In this document: piece by piece, positions 46,180 through 55,220 of the stretch
How positions within the stretch are numbered: position 1 is the stretch's first letter
How the letters are laid out: each line of letters starts with the position of its first letter
Origin: Allocoprococcus comes
Lineage (GTDB): Bacteria > Bacillota > Clostridia > Lachnospirales > Lachnospiraceae
NCBI RefSeq assembly: GCF_013300725.1
Contig: NZ_JAAIMM010000016.1
Coordinates: 1-64,000, forward strand
Direction: 5' to 3'
DNA length: 64,000 bases
The notes under the pieces: model-generated
Told to the model about the DNA's origin: nothing
What the model saw: the letters and a program-made list of their open reading frames with translations, nothing else
The model's database searches: none
Translations under genes and position numbers: made by a program

Positions 46180-47469
46180 CTACCTCTCCGCTTCATACTC
46201 CCGGATACTCTCATTTGCAGCCTCCACAACCTGTGCAGGTGTTATTTTCCCTGCGGCAAGCTCCGGAAGGCACTCCCCGAGTGTTTCTTCCTGGAGGATG
46301 GAATTCCATTTTACCTGATAGTTCGGAACGATCTGCGGATTGTTATTATAGGCATTTACATAATCCTGAAGGAGCTGGCTGCTGCCATTCCGCCCGTTCT
46401 TATCCATCAGTTCCTTTTTCTCTTCCTGGTTGAATCTGGTGCGAAATTTCAGAAATTCTACAGCTCCTTCTTTGATTTCTCTACTATATGTAGACACTAC
46501 CGCCCAGCCAAAAGTTTCCGGCGAAGCGATCAGTTTATTTTCCGGAAATGCGGAAAATCTTATCTTTTCCTGCCATTCTTCCGGAAGCTGGTTGATCATC
46601 CAGTACCCGTTTGGAATCATGGCTACTTTCCCGGAAACAAAATTATTGTATGCCACATCATAGTCTGCATGAAATGCATCTTCCGTTGTATACTGGAATA
46701 ATTTCTGAAGTGTCTCTGCGATTTCAAGACCAGTATCATTAGCATAGCTCTCCGGCAGAAGTTCTTTCATAAAATTGTATCCTTCCTCCGTGGATGCCGC
46801 TTCCGCAGTTGCGATCAGCATTGGTGCCCATCCGGTTCCTTCTGTATGAAGGCCAAGCGGTATGATCCCATGTTCCTGAAGCTTTTCACAGCATTCCCAG
46901 AATTCTTCCCAGGTCTCCGGAAATTTATCAATTCCTGCCTCTTCGAAAAGTTCCGGGTTCCAGAACATACCAGAACAGGCAAACGCTGCGGTACTGATCG
47001 GTCCAAGATAGACATTGCTATCTTCATCCGTACAGCCTTCCATAACTGCCGGTTCGATCATCTCTCTCCACTTTTCATCCGCTTCCAGATAAGGAGTCAG
47101 ATTCTCAATCCTGCCATCGGCAACCATCATCTGATAAAAAGACGGCAGAGTGCGCACATCATAGATGACTGCCGGAAGCTCATCCGTTACATTTAATCGT
47201 TTCAGATTCTTACGATATTCCTCTTCCGTTTCCATGATCCATTCCACTTTCATATGATAAGTGCCGGCATACTCTTCGTTAAATGCATCGATCACATCCT
47301 GTTCCGTTTTCTTTCCAGAAGTCGGGTCTACCGTCAGAATGATCGGTATATCAATTTCTTTCTTCTTCGCGCTTTGACTGGTCCGATCCGTATCCCTGCC
47401 GCATCCGGACAAAAGTGTCAGAATCAGAACAATACATAGCACAGATCGCATATATTTTCTATAAATCAC
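46180..47469 (-). CDS. Second extracellular solute-binding lipoprotein, coupled to the sensor kinase
   Basis: This protein of about 429 residues has a lipoprotein signal (RSVLCIVLILTLLSGC, lipobox LSGC) and a family 1 binding domain (TVDPTSGKKTEQDVIDAFNE). The best start is a GTG at 47469 with AAAGGAG 4 bases before it, overlapping the end of the kinase gene by 11 bases; an ATG at 47451 is the alternative. Tight coupling to the YesM-type kinase suggests it presents the sugar to the sensor, as in three-component systems, rather than serving transport. That role is inference. Confidence 0.85.
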   Translation of the reverse strand: MIYRKYMRSVLCIVLILTLLSGCGRDTDRTSQSAKKKEIDIPIILTVDPTSGKKTEQDVIDAFNEEYAGTYHMKVEWIMETEEEYRKNLKRLNVTDELPAVIYDVRTLPSFYQMMVADGRIENLTPYLEADEKWREMIEPAVMEGCTDEDSNVYLGPISTAAFACSGMFWNPELFEEAGIDKFPETWEEFWECCEKLQEHGIIPLGLHTEGTGWAPMLIATAEAASTEEGYNFMKELLPESYANDTGLEIAETLQKLFQYTTEDAFHADYDVAYNNFVSGKVAMIPNGYWMINQLPEEWQEKIRFSAFPENKLIASPETFGWAVVSTYSREIKEGAVEFLKFRTRFNQEEKKELMDKNGRNGSSQLLQDYVNAYNNNPQIVPNYQVKWNSILQEETLGECLPELAAGKITPAQVVEAANESIREYEAER

Positions 47470-49240
47470 GGTTCTCCTTTCCGTCATCCGGAATCCTGAT
47501 CGTACACCGGGTTCCATTTTCCTCTGCCTCATAATAAAACAACACATCCTCCCCATATTTCAGCCGCAGCCTGGTCAGTATATTCACCACACCATATCCA
47601 TGCTCTTTGTCCGTGAAACATTTCTTCGCCTTAAGGATCGACTGCCCGTTTAAGGCATTGATCTTCTCCATCATTTCCCGGTCAATCGGCTTTCCATTGT
47701 TAAATACCACGATCTTCAACTGCTGATCCTCCCTTGAAATCTCAATCCGGATCAGACCATTTTCATAGATTTCACAAAATCCATACTTGATCGCATTCTC
47801 CACCAGTGGCTGCAGGATCAGCTTCAGGATCCATGTATTTTTTTCTTCTACACTACACGCGATCTCATAATGGAACAGATCTGCATTCCGGATCTGCTGG
47901 ATTTCCATGTAGCTTTTTACATTTTCCAGTTCATCTTCTACCGTTACGATATCGCTGCCTTTACTGAGTGACAGACGCAGATATCTGGAAAGTGCCTGAA
48001 TCATTTTCATGGTCGTCTCTTCGCCATTGATCCGCGCAAGCATATAGATCGTATCCAGCGTATTATAAAGAAAATGTGGATTGATCTGCGCCAGAAGCAT
48101 ATTCAGCTCAGTTCTCCTGAGTTCCCCCTCCTGGTCTTTGATCTCCGCCAGAAGATTCTCAATATTTTCCAGCATCTTATTATACGAATGACCGATCTGA
48201 TCCAGCTCCGTATTCGTATTCAATTCGATCAGACGGCTGAAATCATTCCCATCAAACTGCGTCATTTCTTCGCTAATTTCCCGGATAGGACTGGTAAAAC
48301 GTTTGGAGAAATAAATACTCAGTACCACTGCCACAACCGCTACAAACAAATAGATCCCTGCCAGCACCGTAATTACCCGGATAGTCCCCTGTGTCATAAT
48401 ACTCGATGGAACAACTGTAAAAACGGTCATTCCCGATCCGCTCTCTTTATAAACCGAGCAAACACCACCGCTTACTTTCCGGCTCTTTGCAAGGATACCG
48501 CTTGTTTCCTGTGCGCTGATCCTATAGACTTCCTGTTTTACCGCATCCGCAATCTTCGTCCCTTTCGGGCACCAGGCAGCGCATAAATTCCCCTCCTTAT
48601 CCAGAATTCCGATCTGCACGTCATCTGTCATACTCCGATCCTTTCCAAGTATCGTTTCCAGAAAGCTGTCATTCATCTTGATAAGCAACAGCCCTGGTTT
48701 GCTGGCGTATTCCATACTGTGTACATATCTTCCGATAAACAATGTTTCTTTCTCCGTTCCAAACAGAGTATCCTTCGCCCAGAACCACTGTGTTTTCGCA
48801 TAAGAATCTCCCATGTAATCTTCCAGATGGCTGTCTAAAAAATCTTCATAATCTATATTAGAATAGGATCTGGCATAAACATTATTTTTATTGTCCACAT
48901 AACAGTATTCTGCCACATGATCCAGATTCATATAGGCAAAATATTTTTGAAGTGAGTTCTTTTCCACATCTGCAAGTGAAGCTTTTTTCAGACTTTCCTG
49001 AACCAGATCGTAAGTAATACATTCTGCCGTCCCTTCATCCGCCTCTTTTGACAGTGTATCCAGAGCCAGCCCCATCTTCTCATTTAAAAATTCATATTTA
49101 TCTGTAACCTCTGTGGTCAGACTCTGCCTTACATAGATCCAGACACCGATGCTTGACAGCAAAATTGCCAGCAACAGAAGCCCCATCGTATATCGAAGGT
49201 ATTTTTTCTGTATTCCGGATTTAATCACCCAATTCTTCAT
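47459..49240 (-). CDS. YesM-type sensor histidine kinase
   Basis: This 593-residue membrane kinase has an N-terminal helix, an extracellular Cache-like sensing domain (about 35-285), a second helix, a HAMP linker (FTSPIREISEEMTQFDG), the HisKA_7TM/His_kinase motif AQINPHFLYNTLDTIYMLA with the phosphoacceptor His, and a GHKL ATPase (LQPLVENAIKYGF; YGVVNILTRLRLKYG). The start overlaps the response regulator stop (ATGA). It probably controls the ABC genes downstream. Confidence 0.93.
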   Translation of the reverse strand: MKNWVIKSGIQKKYLRYTMGLLLLAILLSSIGVWIYVRQSLTTEVTDKYEFLNEKMGLALDTLSKEADEGTAECITYDLVQESLKKASLADVEKNSLQKYFAYMNLDHVAEYCYVDNKNNVYARSYSNIDYEDFLDSHLEDYMGDSYAKTQWFWAKDTLFGTEKETLFIGRYVHSMEYASKPGLLLIKMNDSFLETILGKDRSMTDDVQIGILDKEGNLCAAWCPKGTKIADAVKQEVYRISAQETSGILAKSRKVSGGVCSVYKESGSGMTVFTVVPSSIMTQGTIRVITVLAGIYLFVAVVAVVLSIYFSKRFTSPIREISEEMTQFDGNDFSRLIELNTNTELDQIGHSYNKMLENIENLLAEIKDQEGELRRTELNMLLAQINPHFLYNTLDTIYMLARINGEETTMKMIQALSRYLRLSLSKGSDIVTVEDELENVKSYMEIQQIRNADLFHYEIACSVEEKNTWILKLILQPLVENAIKYGFCEIYENGLIRIEISREDQQLKIVVFNNGKPIDREMMEKINALNGQSILKAKKCFTDKEHGYGVVNILTRLRLKYGEDVLFYYEAEENGTRCTIRIPDDGKENRDL

Positions 49241-50835
49241 TCTTCGTAATCCTTTTTGTATTCACTCGGTAATTTTCCTGTATATTCTTTAAATAAATGC
49301 GAAAAATAGGATGCATTGCTGATTCCCACCTGCTCACATACCGTTCCTATACTCTCACATCCATCCTGGATCAGCCGCTTTGCTTTCTCCATTCTCTGCT
49401 GCAAGAGATACTTTTTAAAGGTCATATGAAATGTATTTTTAAATACACGGCCGAAATATACCGGATTCAGGTAAATCTGCGTTGCCACATGAACAATAGA
49501 AAGTTCTTCATCCTGCAAATGCTCACTGATATAAGAAAGTGCCACTGTCATGTATTCCTTTGCACATTTATTTTCTCCGCTTTCTGCGTATTTTTCCCGT
49601 TCCTCAATTGCTTCTCCGAGGATCCTATAACTGACATCTACCGCCTGTGCCGCTGTCAGACTCTCCATATTAGAATAATAATTCCGGAACTGTTTCTGCA
49701 GTTTTTCCGTCATTCCGTAAGTATCGTTCAGCATCATCTCCGCTTGTAGCATAACCTTATGTATATAACGGATCTGTAACTCTTCCTCATGTGGAAGTGC
49801 GTAGATCAACGCAATAAAAGCCTGTTTTAACTCTTTAAACACATTCTTCCGTACAGCATTGACGATCGTAAGGCCTGCCTCTTCGCAATCACTCTTTGCC
49901 GCTTTTTCTTCCTTTTTCACAGGTATGGAAAAAGTATTCTCATCTGTGGCTCTGTTGCAGATTGGCTCGAAAAGTCCCTGTGCCTCTTCGTAACTCCGGC
50001 GGATTCCATCCAGTCCTTTATACGGTTTGGAAATCGACGCAGTAACCGGGCTTTTCTGTTCCTTCTTAACCTGATCCAGAATCTGTGCAATCTCGCGCAC
50101 CGTCGCATTTTCCTTTGTCTTGATCAGAAATACATGACAGCCTTCTGCCTTTTCAAAATGCCAGAAAAAATACCGCTCTGAAAACTTTTCTTCCAGAGAT
50201 TGTATCAATTCCAGCCTGGCTGCTTCGTAATTCAGTGCATCCGTAATCTTATATGTAAGATCAAGATCCACACATATTGCGATAAAACGGTCGCCCTCTT
50301 CGATCACATCCTTCAGGATTGCAAATACTTCCTGCATCTTTTCATAGGAAATTTTATTCTGTAAATATTTCTGTACAACAACCTGGAGAAAACTGGTGGA
50401 ATCTTTTCGGACCATATTTTCCCAGCTTTCATAACGCTCTTCGCTTTCCAGTTTCTCCATACAGGTCTGGTATGCACCTTGCATAGTCTCCTGTAGTTTA
50501 TTTTCCTCGATTGGTTTCAGCAGATATGCATATGCACCAAGATCACACGCCTGCTGTGCATAATTAAAGTCACGGTATGCACTGAGTACAATAAAAACCG
50601 GATCCAGCTCTGTCTTCTGGATCTCTTCCATCACCATCAGACCGGAAATCTGTTTCATCCGGATATCCGTCAGTACTACATGGGGCTTCACTTTTTTGAT
50701 CACTTCGATTGCCTGCTCCCCACTCTGTGCCTGACCGGCAACTTCAAATCCCATTTCGTTCCAGTTGTACGTCTTAACCAGTCCCTGCAGAAGGATTGGT
50801 TCGTCATCTACGATCACAAGTTTTAATAATTTCAT
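49237..50835 (-). CDS. YesN-type response regulator with AraC output domain
   Basis: The 532 residues comprise a receiver domain (DDE pocket, phosphoacceptor Asp57 in VVLTDIRMK, Lys in YLLKPIEE), a long helical middle domain, and a C-terminal AraC DNA-binding pair of helix-turn-helix motifs (LSIVHVATQIYLNPVYFGRVFK; IGTVCEQVGISNASYFSHLFKEYTG). I chose the ATG at 50835 (MKLLKLVIVDDEP); an upstream ATG at 50850 has its purines directly abutting. Three copies of a GTATnnTTTTTGnT motif lie upstream, suggesting autoregulation. Confidence 0.93.
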   Translation of the reverse strand: MKLLKLVIVDDEPILLQGLVKTYNWNEMGFEVAGQAQSGEQAIEVIKKVKPHVVLTDIRMKQISGLMVMEEIQKTELDPVFIVLSAYRDFNYAQQACDLGAYAYLLKPIEENKLQETMQGAYQTCMEKLESEERYESWENMVRKDSTSFLQVVVQKYLQNKISYEKMQEVFAILKDVIEEGDRFIAICVDLDLTYKITDALNYEAARLELIQSLEEKFSERYFFWHFEKAEGCHVFLIKTKENATVREIAQILDQVKKEQKSPVTASISKPYKGLDGIRRSYEEAQGLFEPICNRATDENTFSIPVKKEEKAAKSDCEEAGLTIVNAVRKNVFKELKQAFIALIYALPHEEELQIRYIHKVMLQAEMMLNDTYGMTEKLQKQFRNYYSNMESLTAAQAVDVSYRILGEAIEEREKYAESGENKCAKEYMTVALSYISEHLQDEELSIVHVATQIYLNPVYFGRVFKNTFHMTFKKYLLQQRMEKAKRLIQDGCESIGTVCEQVGISNASYFSHLFKEYTGKLPSEYKKDYEE

Positions 50836-50900
50836 ACCGTTTTTCCCCATTCCTGATAATCTTCCTACTTCTTATTTTAGATAAGACATGATAAAGAATT

Positions 50901-50954
50901 TATCAAAAACTATACTTCCGATGCAAAAAATCATACTTTTACCAAAAATTATAC
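50901..50954 (-). promoter_or_regulatory. Three direct repeats upstream of the YesN-type gene
   Basis: Minus-strand GTATAATTTTTGGTA (50954-50940), GTATGATTTTTTGCAT (50936-50921) and GTATAGTTTTTGATA (50915-50901), 18 and 21 bases apart, i.e. about two helical turns, as AraC-type sites often are. Confidence 0.55.
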
Positions 50955-50981
50955 ATTTTAGAAAAATAAATAGCAAGAAAT

Positions 50982-51025
50982 TAAAAAAAGCCGTTACTTC
51001 TACAAATTTGTACAAGTAACAACTT
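50982..51025 (-). terminator. Terminator of the selenoprotein-NhaC operon
   Basis: GTTACTT pairs with AAGTAAC around an AT-rich loop; AGCC and seven T follow on the minus strand, 21 bases after the NhaC gene. Confidence 0.75.
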
Positions 51026-51045
51026 TCTATAAATTCAACTTTTAA

Positions 51046-52455
51046 CTATGCACAGGTCACTCCAATAATCAGAAAACCGATACATGCAACTACTCCTGCC
51101 GTAAGTGCATATGGAAGCTGCGTCTTTACATGATCGATATGATCAGATCCGGTTGCAAGTGATGATAAAATCGTGGTATCAGAAAGCGGTGAGCAATGAT
51201 CACCAAAGCATCCTCCACCCATTACAGCTGCTATTGTAGCATATACGACCGGTGTTAAAGCTCCACCCGATATATTCAGAGCCATCTGTACACAGATCGG
51301 TGTAACAATCGCATAGGTTCCCCATGAAGTTCCTGTAAAGAATGCTATAAAAGAAGATACTACAAAAGTCAATGTCATAAGGATCGTCGGTGTCATCCAG
51401 CTTTCTGTAATAGAAATTACATAATCTGCAGTTCCAAGTGTGCTGCTGATAGAATTCAGGCAATATGCCATTGCAAGGATCAGCATCGCAGACATAACAC
51501 TCTTAATTCCTTCTACTGCTGTGTCAACAAGTTCATTCACCGTTCCCATTTTCTGGATCAGCATTACAATGAACTGGTATACAACGGCTGCGATAAATGC
51601 TTCCAGTGTTTTGGCACTTCCCATACACACATAAGTTCCGATCGTAACTGCGATAATGATGAGCGCCGGCATCAGAAAATTCAGAAACAGATTCGGCTTG
51701 CATCCTTCTTTTAACTGGATTTTATCAAGCTCATCACTCATCATTGGCCTTGCTTTATCGCTGATTACTTTTCCTTCTTCTTTTGCTCTTTTTTCTGCTT
51801 TACGCATAGGACCATAATCCGGGATAATTCCCACTGCGATCAGTCCGCACATCAGAACAGCTGCAATTCCGTAAAAGTTATATGGCACCATATGGATGAT
51901 CACTTTCTGTGCTGCATTTGTATCCGGAATATTCTTGGTTCCAAGTGCAACCAGAAGACCTGCCATATAAATTCCCCATGAAGAAAATGGAATAACTGTA
52001 CAAACCGGTGCTGATGTCGAATCACAGATGTATGCAAGCTTTTCTCTTGACACGCGTGCTTTATCTGTAATTCCTTTCATAACAGTTCCTACATAAAGTG
52101 GGCTGAAGTAATCGCTGAAGAAAATAAAAATACCAAGCAGAAACGCAAGAGACTGTGCTCCTCTCTGCTTCAGGTTCTTTTTTCCAACGACATTCGAGAA
52201 TGCCTGGATCGCACCTGATTTCTGAAATAATGCCACCAGGATTCCTACAAATACTTCCAGTGCAAGGATCCAGATAAAATCCGCATTTCCAAGTGCATTC
52301 TGCATCAGATCCGAAAATCCGAATAATAAATTATTACCGGTGATCGCAACTCCGACTACAACTCCGATCAATATAGAAAACAACGCATTCTTTGTTGCAA
52401 ATGCCAGTGCCAGCGCAATGATCGCCGGTGCTAAAGATAAAATACCATAGTCCAT
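51046..52455 (-). CDS. NhaC-family Na+/H+ antiporter-like transporter
   Basis: This 469-residue membrane protein has about eleven helices. Visible family features are the Gly-rich FFSDYFSPLYVGTVM, STSAPVCTVIPFSSWGIYMAG and MGGGCFGDHCSPLSDTTILSS near the C terminus. NhaC relatives include metabolite exchangers such as malate/lactate antiporters, so it may move the substrate or product of the reductase encoded upstream. The open frame extends to 52629, but that part is the true 3' end of the selenoprotein gene; GGGGGG lies before the ATG at 52455 (MDYGIL). Confidence 0.88.
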   Translation of the reverse strand: MDYGILSLAPAIIALALAFATKNALFSILIGVVVGVAITGNNLLFGFSDLMQNALGNADFIWILALEVFVGILVALFQKSGAIQAFSNVVGKKNLKQRGAQSLAFLLGIFIFFSDYFSPLYVGTVMKGITDKARVSREKLAYICDSTSAPVCTVIPFSSWGIYMAGLLVALGTKNIPDTNAAQKVIIHMVPYNFYGIAAVLMCGLIAVGIIPDYGPMRKAEKRAKEEGKVISDKARPMMSDELDKIQLKEGCKPNLFLNFLMPALIIIAVTIGTYVCMGSAKTLEAFIAAVVYQFIVMLIQKMGTVNELVDTAVEGIKSVMSAMLILAMAYCLNSISSTLGTADYVISITESWMTPTILMTLTFVVSSFIAFFTGTSWGTYAIVTPICVQMALNISGGALTPVVYATIAAVMGGGCFGDHCSPLSDTTILSSLATGSDHIDHVKTQLPYALTAGVVACIGFLIIGVTCA

Positions 52456-52469
52456 CTTTTTTCCCCCCG

Positions 52470-53741
52470 TTATTTTAATAATTTTGCCAATGCTGTCTCG
52501 ACAATCTCTCTTCTTCTGATAAGTTCTTTTTCCGGTGTCAGATTCGGATTTCCTGTTGGGTAAGGGATTGCTTCTGCACCGGAAATCCTTGCTGCACCAA
52601 CTGTATTGGAAATAGGTGTTACTGTACATACATGAACTGCCGGAATTCCTGCTTTTTCAATCTGTTTTACAATCGTTGCACCGCAACGTGTACAGGTACC
52701 TCAGGTACTGGTGAGAATTACACCATCTACTCCTGCATTACTCAGGATTGCACCAATCTCCATTCCCATGCGGGTTGCATCTGCTACTGAAGTTGAATTT
52801 CCGGTGGTTGTAGTCAGATATGGATAAATACTTCCTATCTTTCCTTCTTTTTCCATCATGCGAAGCACATCAAGCGGTGCTACTCTGTTTGGATCCAGGT
52901 TTGCATAGACCGGGTCGTATCCTGCATGGACAGATTCAAACTCTCCCGCTTTTAAGCCATCCATGCCTTCAATACTGTACTGTTTGAAAAATTTTGCTGT
53001 CGCAGCAGGCATATGGTCCGGATTGCCAAATGCGACAATTCCACCGGAAGTACAAAGTGCGATCTTTTTTCCTGCAAGAGTATCCAGTCCTTCTGCCGGT
53101 TTTACTTTTTCATAAACAGAAATTTCCAGCTCTGTTTCATATGGTTCACCTTTCAGTTTTTTCAGCAACATATCCATCGCACGCTCAGCGCCATTCTTTT
53201 GACGGAATACATTCACTCTCTTTCCTTTTGGATAATATCCTTCTTCTTTTGGCAGACCAATTTCTTTCCCTGCAAGAAGCTTATTTGCGAATCCTGCCAT
53301 AAGCTTTACTGCCTTACGCATTGCAGCTGCCGATTTACCAACTTTCAGAATATAGATATCTTTCCGGTACATCTCAACTGCCGGATTCTCTTCATAAAGA
53401 CCTGTGATTGCTTCTACGTGCATCTTCTGCACGGCATCCTTACAGATATCTGCACAGGCGATTCCAAACCTACCTGCATTAAACGCCGGTCCCGCAATGA
53501 TAAGGTCCGGGCTGAGTTCCGTAATCTGCGCTTCAACAAACGCTTTTACCTCATCCATATTCTCGGCATAATAGTTATCTCCGCACACGATCGTTGCCAC
53601 AATCTCGGCATCTTCGAGAAGCGGAACAAAAGCCTGTGCATTTCCTCTTGCTCCCTGCTCTATGAATGGCTTCTGATAAGCTTCTGCTTCTCCACCAATC
53701 TGACCAAAAAACTGGTTTGTATAAAATAAAACTTTCTTCAT
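52470..53741 (-). CDS. Glycine/sarcosine/betaine reductase component B selenoprotein (GrdB-like)
   Basis: In the glycine reductase complex this subunit binds substrate and carries the catalytic selenocysteine. The frame reads 346 residues (MKKVLFYTNQFFGQIGGEAE...) to an in-frame TGA at 52703-52701, then continues in the same frame for 76 more residues to a TAA at 52472-52470. The TGA stands in LTST-U-GTCTRCGATIV, exactly the redox motif of GrdB/GrdF/GrdI proteins (U-x2-C), so it is Sec347. Total 423 residues, close to family length. A hairpin follows the TGA as a likely SECIS. It sits 14 bases after the GrdE-like gene and 14 bases before nhaC. Confidence 0.93.
52670..52693 (-). promoter_or_regulatory. 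Predicted bacterial SECIS hairpin of the GrdB-like gene
   Basis: CGTTGC-GGT-GCAACG (52688-52674) forms a stem with a GGT loop, extended by TACA / TGTA with a small bulge. It starts 12 bases after the TGA, the normal position for SelB recognition. Confidence 0.7.
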
Positions 53742-53755
53742 CTTTCTACGGCTCC

Positions 53756-55039
53756 TTAAATTGTAATTGCTCCCAGGTAAGTATTTCCCTGCAGATTGTG
53801 ACCACCCATGATTCCATGGATCTCAATCAGAAGTCTTCCGTCATCCTGAATAGAATCTACATTACCACCTGTTGTCTTTGCAACATCACTTAATACGCCG
53901 ATTGTTTTCTCCATCTTCGGAAGCATGATCGTTGCATTACTGTTACCGGTTGAAACAATTGCATCTGCCTCTGTGACACTGTCCGGAAGAGATTCTGACA
54001 TTCCATCGACACCGGCATCTTCATTTGTAATGATCACTGTCTTGATTCCGCGCTTTTCAAGGCCCTGGCATACAAGCATCAGATCCGTTGTCGGATTACC
54101 AAATCCTTCCTGCGAAATAATGACTCCGTCCGCACCAAGCATTTCAACCATCCGGACTGTCAGCATACAGTCTCTGTATTTTTCTTTCAGACTTACCATC
54201 AACGGATTCAGCACGATTCCCATGAAATTGATTTCTTTTCCATGCTTTTTCATACATTCTTCGATCACAGCGTTATTCAGATGATGCCAGGTCGTAGTCT
54301 TGGATCCCGGAGATACACAGTTACCGCTTACCAGTGCTCCATCCATCACTTCGAGCGGTGTGATCATCGTCGGAACCATCTGCTTGGAATCTCTTCCATA
54401 GAAATATGTATCATGCAGAAGTCCCTGACTCATGCAGTTATAGACATAGACTACTTTCGGAAGATCCGGATACTGTGCATATTTCTCTCCAATGCTGTCC
54501 CATGTATATTCTTCTGATTCATACTCTTCCTGTCCAACTGCAAGCTGTCCCACAAATGCTGCCAGGCGGATTCCTGCCATTCTGACCATCTGTTCATGTT
54601 CATGGGCATCAAATTCCGGCTGTTTTTCGATCACCATAACCAAATGGTTCAGCTTTGAAAATGGTGTATATTCTGCCGCCGGTCCACTCATATCGATCAG
54701 TCCCTCCTGAAAGCCTACGATTGGTCCAGTCGTTGTTACTGCACACCCTTTCAGTGCATAGGTAACGCCATATCCTCCCTCTTCCATTGTCTCTTTGAAA
54801 ATTCCCGGGAAAATATCTCCTTCCAGTTTGGCACGTGGTTCAATTACATCCTTTACCGGAATAATCCTCACAGATTCCCCCGGTCTTGCAATATCGAAAT
54901 CAACTTTTTTAATTCTCTTATCTTTCATGACTTCTTCGGCCAATGATTCTTTGTTCAGATAAAGAACATGATCCCGAATTACGTTTTCCTCTCCAAATGC
55001 AATATTCTGAATTTTGATTTTTCTTAATTCTAAATGCAT
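53756..55039 (-). CDS. Glycine/sarcosine/betaine reductase component B proprotein (GrdE-like)
   Basis: GrdE-type proproteins cleave themselves at an internal cysteine to give two subunits, one with a pyruvoyl group that binds the amino substrate. The 427 residues begin LELRKIKIQNIAF and contain the processing site SGNCVSPGSKTTTWHHLNN with Cys241, the position expected for GrdE. A later HGIMGGHNLQ matches the family end. It is the first gene of the operon with its own promoter. GrdA, GrdC, GrdD and the thioredoxin genes are not in the window. The substrate could be glycine, sarcosine, betaine or something else. Confidence 0.9.
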   Translation of the reverse strand: MHLELRKIKIQNIAFGEENVIRDHVLYLNKESLAEEVMKDKRIKKVDFDIARPGESVRIIPVKDVIEPRAKLEGDIFPGIFKETMEEGGYGVTYALKGCAVTTTGPIVGFQEGLIDMSGPAAEYTPFSKLNHLVMVIEKQPEFDAHEHEQMVRMAGIRLAAFVGQLAVGQEEYESEEYTWDSIGEKYAQYPDLPKVVYVYNCMSQGLLHDTYFYGRDSKQMVPTMITPLEVMDGALVSGNCVSPGSKTTTWHHLNNAVIEECMKKHGKEINFMGIVLNPLMVSLKEKYRDCMLTVRMVEMLGADGVIISQEGFGNPTTDLMLVCQGLEKRGIKTVIITNEDAGVDGMSESLPDSVTEADAIVSTGNSNATIMLPKMEKTIGVLSDVAKTTGGNVDSIQDDGRLLIEIHGIMGGHNLQGNTYLGAITI

Positions 55040-55082
55040 TTTTCCACTCCTTTGATTTTATTTATGTTTTTCACATCGCTCT

Positions 55083-55111
55083 ATTATCTCACTAAAGCAT
55101 TAAGATATCAA
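55083..55111 (-). promoter_or_regulatory. Promoter of the GrdE-GrdB-NhaC operon
   Basis: Minus-strand TTGATA (55111-55106), 17-base spacer, GATAAT (55088-55083), 43 bases before the GrdE-like ATG. Confidence 0.65.
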
Positions 55112-55155
55112 TTCCATTTATAAAATAAATTGTATTTTTCTATTAGTATTCTGTT

Positions 55156-55190
55156 AAAAAGGGATGAGCATTCTGTCTGCTCATCCCCTT
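55156..55190 (-). terminator. Terminator of the surface protein / electron-transfer operon
   Basis: GGGATGAGCA pairs with TGCTCATCCC and five T follow on the minus strand, 31 bases after the large surface protein gene. Confidence 0.85.
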
Positions 55191-55220
55191 TGCTGATTTT
55201 TTCAGTTTACTGAATCTGCA

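Noticed and set aside
52456-52629. N-terminal extension of the NhaC-family protein
   Set aside because: This stretch is the 3' coding part of the selenoprotein gene in another frame; NhaC starts at 52455 after its own ribosome site.
53013-53729. Long plus-strand frame opposite the GrdB-like gene
   Set aside because: It is antisense to a well-supported gene, rich in Cys/Phe/Ser as expected for a shadow, and matches no family I know.
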